A stretch of DNA of 7,908 nt from AVCC01 sp041736255 (GTDB lineage Bacteria > Pseudomonadota > Gammaproteobacteria > Burkholderiales > Burkholderiaceae_D): assembly GCA_041736255.1 (NCBI GenBank), contig JBGSTZ010000049.1:1-7908 (forward strand). Direction: 5' to 3'. The position numbers were made by a program, and so were the translations under genes. A model generated the notes under the pieces. It had not been told where the DNA came from, made no database searches, and worked only from the letters and a program-made list of their open reading frames with translations. Below are positions 5,622 through 7,908 of the stretch, in pieces. The first letter of the stretch is position 1. Each line of letters starts with the position of its first letter.

Positions 5622-6050
5622 TTATTCCTTGTCAGCAGCGGTTGGGGTGGAATTGTGCGTGGCGACATCTGCATTCAGGCTCGCTTCGATGTCGCCGTAC
5701 AGGGCGATTTTTTTGTACATGACGATCAGGTTGCCCTGCAATTCTGCAAGTGTGGTTTCCAGTGACAGCGTGTGCTGCTCCAGCAGCGCCTTGCGTTCCG
5801 ACACGCTTTGCCTTTGATTGCCGAGCCTGCGCAGTTCGGCATAGCGCAGCATTTTCTGGATCGGCAGTCCGGTCGAGCGCAGCTTCAGCAAAAATGCTAT
5901 CCACAGAATATCTTCCTCGCGGTACAGCCTGTGCTTGTTGTCCTTGCGCGGGATCGGATCGATCAGGCCGATGCGTTCGTAATAGCGCAGCGTATGGACC
6001 GTCAGTCCGGTCGCCGATGCAGCTTGTTGTATTGTCAGAGAAGTCGTCAT
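5622..6050 (-). CDS. MerR-family transcriptional regulator
   Basis: The 142-residue protein starts with a typical MerR winged helix-turn-helix: SLTIQQAASATGLTVHTLRYYERIGLIDPIPRKDNKHRLYREEDILWIAFLLKLRSTGLPIQKM (residues 4-67). A coiled-coil dimerisation helix follows (about 78-115). It contains no cysteine, so neither metal binding nor thiol sensing of the MerR/NmlR type is supported. It resembles the AdhR-like branch often paired with reductases. MerR proteins activate promoters with over-long spacers by twisting the DNA, and such a promoter lies directly upstream. The HTH begins at residue 4, leaving no room for a later start. The ATG at 6050 lacks a ribosome binding site and coincides with the predicted transcript start. 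The signal sensed is unknown. Confidence 0.9.
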   Translation of the reverse strand: MTTSLTIQQAASATGLTVHTLRYYERIGLIDPIPRKDNKHRLYREEDILWIAFLLKLRSTGLPIQKMLRYAELRRLGNQRQSVSERKALLEQHTLSLETTLAELQGNLIVMYKKIALYGDIEASLNADVATHNSTPTAADKE

Positions 6051-6057
6051 GGGAATG

Positions 6058-6088
6058 ATTGTATTTGTTAAAGTTCACTCGAAGTCAA
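6058..6088 (-). promoter_or_regulatory. MerR-type promoter with 19-bp spacer for the merR-reductase operon
   Basis: On the minus strand TTGACT (6088-6083) and TACAAT (6063-6058) are separated by 19 bp, the long spacer characteristic of promoters activated by MerR proteins. The spacer region contains the imperfect dyad TTcgAGTgaACTttAA, similar to operators of AdhR-type regulators. The predicted start of transcription, about seven bases past the -10, falls at or next to the merR ATG (6050), implying a leaderless or nearly leaderless mRNA. Autoregulation is inferred. Confidence 0.75.
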
Positions 6089-6104
6089 GCGCGCTGGAAG
6101 ACAT

Positions 6105-6128
6105 TAATGCAGGACGTAATGCAGGACG
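6105..6128. repeat. Tandem 12-bp direct repeat
   Basis: TAATGCAGGACG occurs twice in perfect tandem (6105-6116 and 6117-6128), just upstream of the merR promoter in the divergent merR/DUF423 intergenic region. It may be a simple slippage duplication or a pair of regulator sites; nothing more can be said. Confidence 0.6.
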
Positions 6129-6202
6129 GCGGAAGGATCAAGTCCATGCCTGTCGGTGGCATTTTTCGCCTGTAGCCGGGCTGTCATGATCTTTCCTGAA
6201 AT

Positions 6203-6214
6203 ACGATTAATCGT
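6203..6214. promoter_or_regulatory. Perfect 12-bp palindrome ACGATTAATCGT upstream of the DUF423 gene
   Basis: The palindrome lies about 100 bp before the DUF423 start and four bases ahead of a possible -10, TATAGT (6219-6224). That makes it a plausible operator for an unidentified repressor. No good -35 is seen, so the promoter assignment is weak. Alternative AT-rich starts exist around 6255-6290. Confidence 0.3.
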
Positions 6215-6312
6215 GGAGTATAGTTATATATCATGCTTTCTCCGCATGTATCCATTGCATATATTAAAAATACCAATGTAAGTACCTATTTCCTCTCACT
6301 TTTGGAATTCCC

Positions 6313-6684
6313 ATGAATGAACGCACACTAGTCATCATCGCTGCCCTCAACATGTTGATCGCGGTGGCCGCCGGCGCTTTCGGCGCACACGGGCTGAAAA
6401 ATATCCTGAGCAGCGACTTGCTGGCGGTTTGGCATACCGCCGTCACGTATCAGATGGCGCATGCGCTGGGCTTGTTCGTGATTGCGCTGCTGATGCCGCG
6501 TTTCAATTCGGCGCTGCTGGCCTGGGCCGGGATTGCGATGCTGGCGGGGATCGTGCTTTTCAGCGGCAGCCTGTATGCGCTGGCAATCAGCGGCGTGCGT
6601 ATGCTGGGCGCGATCACGCCGATTGGCGGCGTTGCATTTCTCTTTGCTTGGGCGATGGTGGCTTGGGCGGCTTTCCGCAGGTAA
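6313..6684 (+). CDS. DUF423 family integral membrane protein (YgdD-like)
   Basis: The 123-residue protein is a complete DUF423 member. It carries the family hallmarks AAGAFGAHGLK (residues 19-29) and WHTAVTYQMAHALGLFVIALL (40-60), followed by GIVLFSGSLYALAI and LGAITPIGGVAFLFAWAMVAWAAF. Four hydrophobic segments at about 6-24, 47-62, 69-92 and 98-120 predict a small four-helix inner-membrane protein. The biochemical role of the family is not established. The start ATG is preceded by GGAA seven bases away. It is transcribed away from merR across a 262-bp divergent region and shows no operon link to the efflux gene 285 bp downstream. Confidence 0.9.
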   Translation: MNERTLVIIAALNMLIAVAAGAFGAHGLKNILSSDLLAVWHTAVTYQMAHALGLFVIALLMPRFNSALLAWAGIAMLAGIVLFSGSLYALAISGVRMLGAITPIGGVAFLFAWAMVAWAAFRR

Positions 6685-6724
6685 TATAAATTTACTGGGA
6701 GTATGCTTAGAAACTGCATGATTA

Positions 6725-6743
6725 CCGCATTATTTTAATGCGG
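6725..6743 (+). terminator. Hairpin after the DUF423 gene, possible weak terminator
   Basis: CCGCATTA (6725-6732) and TAATGCGG (6736-6743) form a perfect eight-base stem with a three-base loop, 40 bp after the DUF423 stop. No T-tract follows directly (ATATTAAAAA), so it may serve only as an mRNA 3'-end stabiliser. The rest of the gap up to 6969 shows no gene; it is AT-rich to about 6830, with no promoter I can defend. Confidence 0.35.
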
Positions 6744-6969
6744 ATATTAAAAATACATGACCCTGTTTATTTTTTAATGGATTGCTGCAGGTGAATCTGC
6801 ATAGCAAGTGATTTTGTATTGTTTTGTAAAACTGCCGTCGCGTCGCTGCAAATTTAATAGAATGCTTCCGTACTTTCAGGTGCCTGTTGGATCAAGGCAA
6901 TATCTGCTCAGGCGGCCGATTGCCGGCGAGTACGGATGATTTTGCACTGGATTTTTTCGGAAAGTTTGC

Positions 6970-7908
6970 ATGTTGAAAAAACGTGGTTTAAGGATGGCGG
7001 TGTTGACATTGACATTGTCGTTGCCGTTGGCATTGTCGTTATCGGCTTGTGTGTCGATGGCGCCATCGTCGCCAGCACTGCCAGATATCGTGGTGCCGGC
7101 GACGTGGTCGGCGGCGGCTGCAGGCGGCGCTGCGGTGACAGAAAGCGGCAATGCCGCGCTGGCGCTGTGGTGGCAGCGTTTTGATGATTCTTTGCTGGAC
7201 GCGCTAATAACGCAGGCTTTGCAGGCAAACACCAGCGTCAACAGCGCGCAGGCGGCTTTGGCGCAGGCGCGTGCGTTGCGCGATGTCGCCGCGGCCGGTT
7301 TGTTGCCCAGCGTTACCGGTTCGGCTTCGGTTGGGCGCAGCAAGTCGGGCGAGGCCAGCGCCAGTAATGCATTCAAGACCGGGTTTGATGCCAGTTGGGA
7401 GCCCGATATATTTGGCGCCAACCGCAGCGCGCTGCAGGCCGGCGAGGCGAGTGCGCAAGCCAGCGCGGCCAGTTTGGCCGACGTGCAGGTGTCGATTGCG
7501 GCCGAAGTGGCGGTCAGCTATATCCAGTATCGCGGCGCGCAGACACGGTTGATGATTGCGCGCAGCAATCTTGCCAGCCAGCTGGAAACCTTGCAGATCA
7601 CTGATTGGCGGATTCAGGCAGGTTTGCTGACTTCGCTTGAGGGCGAGCAGGCGCGCGCTGCCAGCGAACAGACGCGGGCGCAAATTCCATCCCTGGAAAC
7701 CAGCGTGGCGCAACTCCGTCACAGCTTGGCGCTGCTGTGCGGCCAGACGCCGGACGCGTTAGGCGTACAACTTTCCGCTGCCGCTCCGGTGCCACAGGCG
7801 CAGGATAATCTGGCGCTCAGCATGCCGGCTGAAACGCTGCGGCAGCGCCCCGACGTGCGCGCTGCCGAGTATCAGGTTAGCGCCGCTTTGGCGCGGGTCG
7901 GGCAAGCC
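6970..7908 (+). CDS. NodT/OprM-type outer-membrane efflux lipoprotein, 3' end outside window
   Basis: A frame open from ATG 6970 to the window edge gives 313 residues of an RND-type efflux outer-membrane factor (family total usually about 470-500). The N-terminus is a lipoprotein signal, MLKKRGLRMAVLTLTLSLPLALSLSAC, with lipobox LSAC and lipidated C27. The outer-membrane efflux protein repeat follows: WWQRFDDSLLDALITQALQAN, LPSVTGSASVGRS, FDASWEPDIFG, then the long helical segment AAEVAVSYIQYRGAQTRL. LALLCGQTPDAL and ETLRQRPDVRAAEYQV are strong family markers. It should form the outer-membrane duct of a tripartite drug or metal exporter; the pump and adaptor genes would be outside the window. 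GGAAAG (6959-6964) five bases before the ATG supports the start. A second ATG at 6994 would cut the positively charged n-region. Confidence 0.92.
   Translation, partial: MLKKRGLRMAVLTLTLSLPLALSLSACVSMAPSSPALPDIVVPATWSAAAAGGAAVTESGNAALALWWQRFDDSLLDALITQALQANTSVNSAQAALAQARALRDVAAAGLLPSVTGSASVGRSKSGEASASNAFKTGFDASWEPDIFGANRSALQAGEASAQASAASLADVQVSIAAEVAVSYIQYRGAQTRLMIARSNLASQLETLQITDWRIQAGLLTSLEGEQARAASEQTRAQIPSLETSVAQLRHSLALLCGQTPDALGVQLSAAAPVPQAQDNLALSMPAETLRQRPDVRAAEYQVSAALARVGQA

Noticed and set aside
5618..5674. A 19-residue N-terminal extension of the aldo/keto reductase
   Set aside because: It overlaps the end of merR and lacks a ribosome binding site; ATG 5617 is preceded by AAGGA and fits the family start.
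6146..6166. ATGCC...GGCAT hairpin followed by five Ts in the merR/DUF423 gap
   Set aside because: The five-base stem is weak and there is no + strand gene upstream for it to terminate.
6876..7421. A 181-codon minus-strand frame with DNDNANGNDNVNVN repeats
   Set aside because: It is the reverse of the TTG-rich signal-peptide region of the efflux lipoprotein gene; the repeats come from that tract.

Overview
The window suggests a proteobacterial chromosome, most likely a betaproteobacterium of the Burkholderiales/Oxalobacteraceae type. This is an inference from gene style and base composition only; no rRNA or tRNA is present to test it. It divides into an accessory left part (1 to about 4530) and an ordinary chromosomal right part (about 4530 to 7908).

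Positions 1-2100 read like a stretch of integron gene cassettes with no integrase in view (a CALIN-like cluster or the tail of a chromosomal integron). Small + strand genes alternate with structured sites resembling attC recombination sites. The best site is a 57-bp one at 1105-1161; a second lies at about 434-541 and a third, weaker one at about 1943-2100. The genes are a short zinc-ribbon protein with a damaged or unclear start (to 372), a BrnT/BrnA toxin-antitoxin pair (614-1148), and a rearranged HigB/HigA-like pair (1169-1811). In the last pair the toxin keeps only its C-terminal third, fused to two membrane helices, and the antitoxin has a foreign C-terminal tail.

Positions 2247-4297 hold, on the minus strand, a complete two-gene type IV abortive-infection/toxin-antitoxin operon. 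The AbiEi-like antitoxin carries an N-terminal PD-(D/E)xK-like domain and is followed by an AbiEii nucleotidyltransferase toxin. A consensus sigma-70 promoter (TTGACA, 16 bp, TATAAT) lies inside a 58-bp imperfect palindrome just upstream, a convincing candidate for the autoregulatory operator. A weak attC-like stretch at 4451-4520 raises the possibility that this operon is itself a cassette in inverted orientation.

From 4536 on the genes look like core chromosome. A MerR regulator and an AKR13-type aldo/keto reductase form a minus-strand operon. It has a MerR-type 19-bp-spacer promoter, an apparently leaderless first gene, and a clear intrinsic terminator after the reductase. A DUF423 membrane protein reads divergently on the + strand. 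It is followed by the first 313 codons of a NodT/OprM-type outer-membrane efflux lipoprotein that runs off the right edge.

Taken together, the left 4.3 kb is a defence and addiction-module island made of cassettes in varying states of decay, beside a housekeeping segment for redox and efflux functions.
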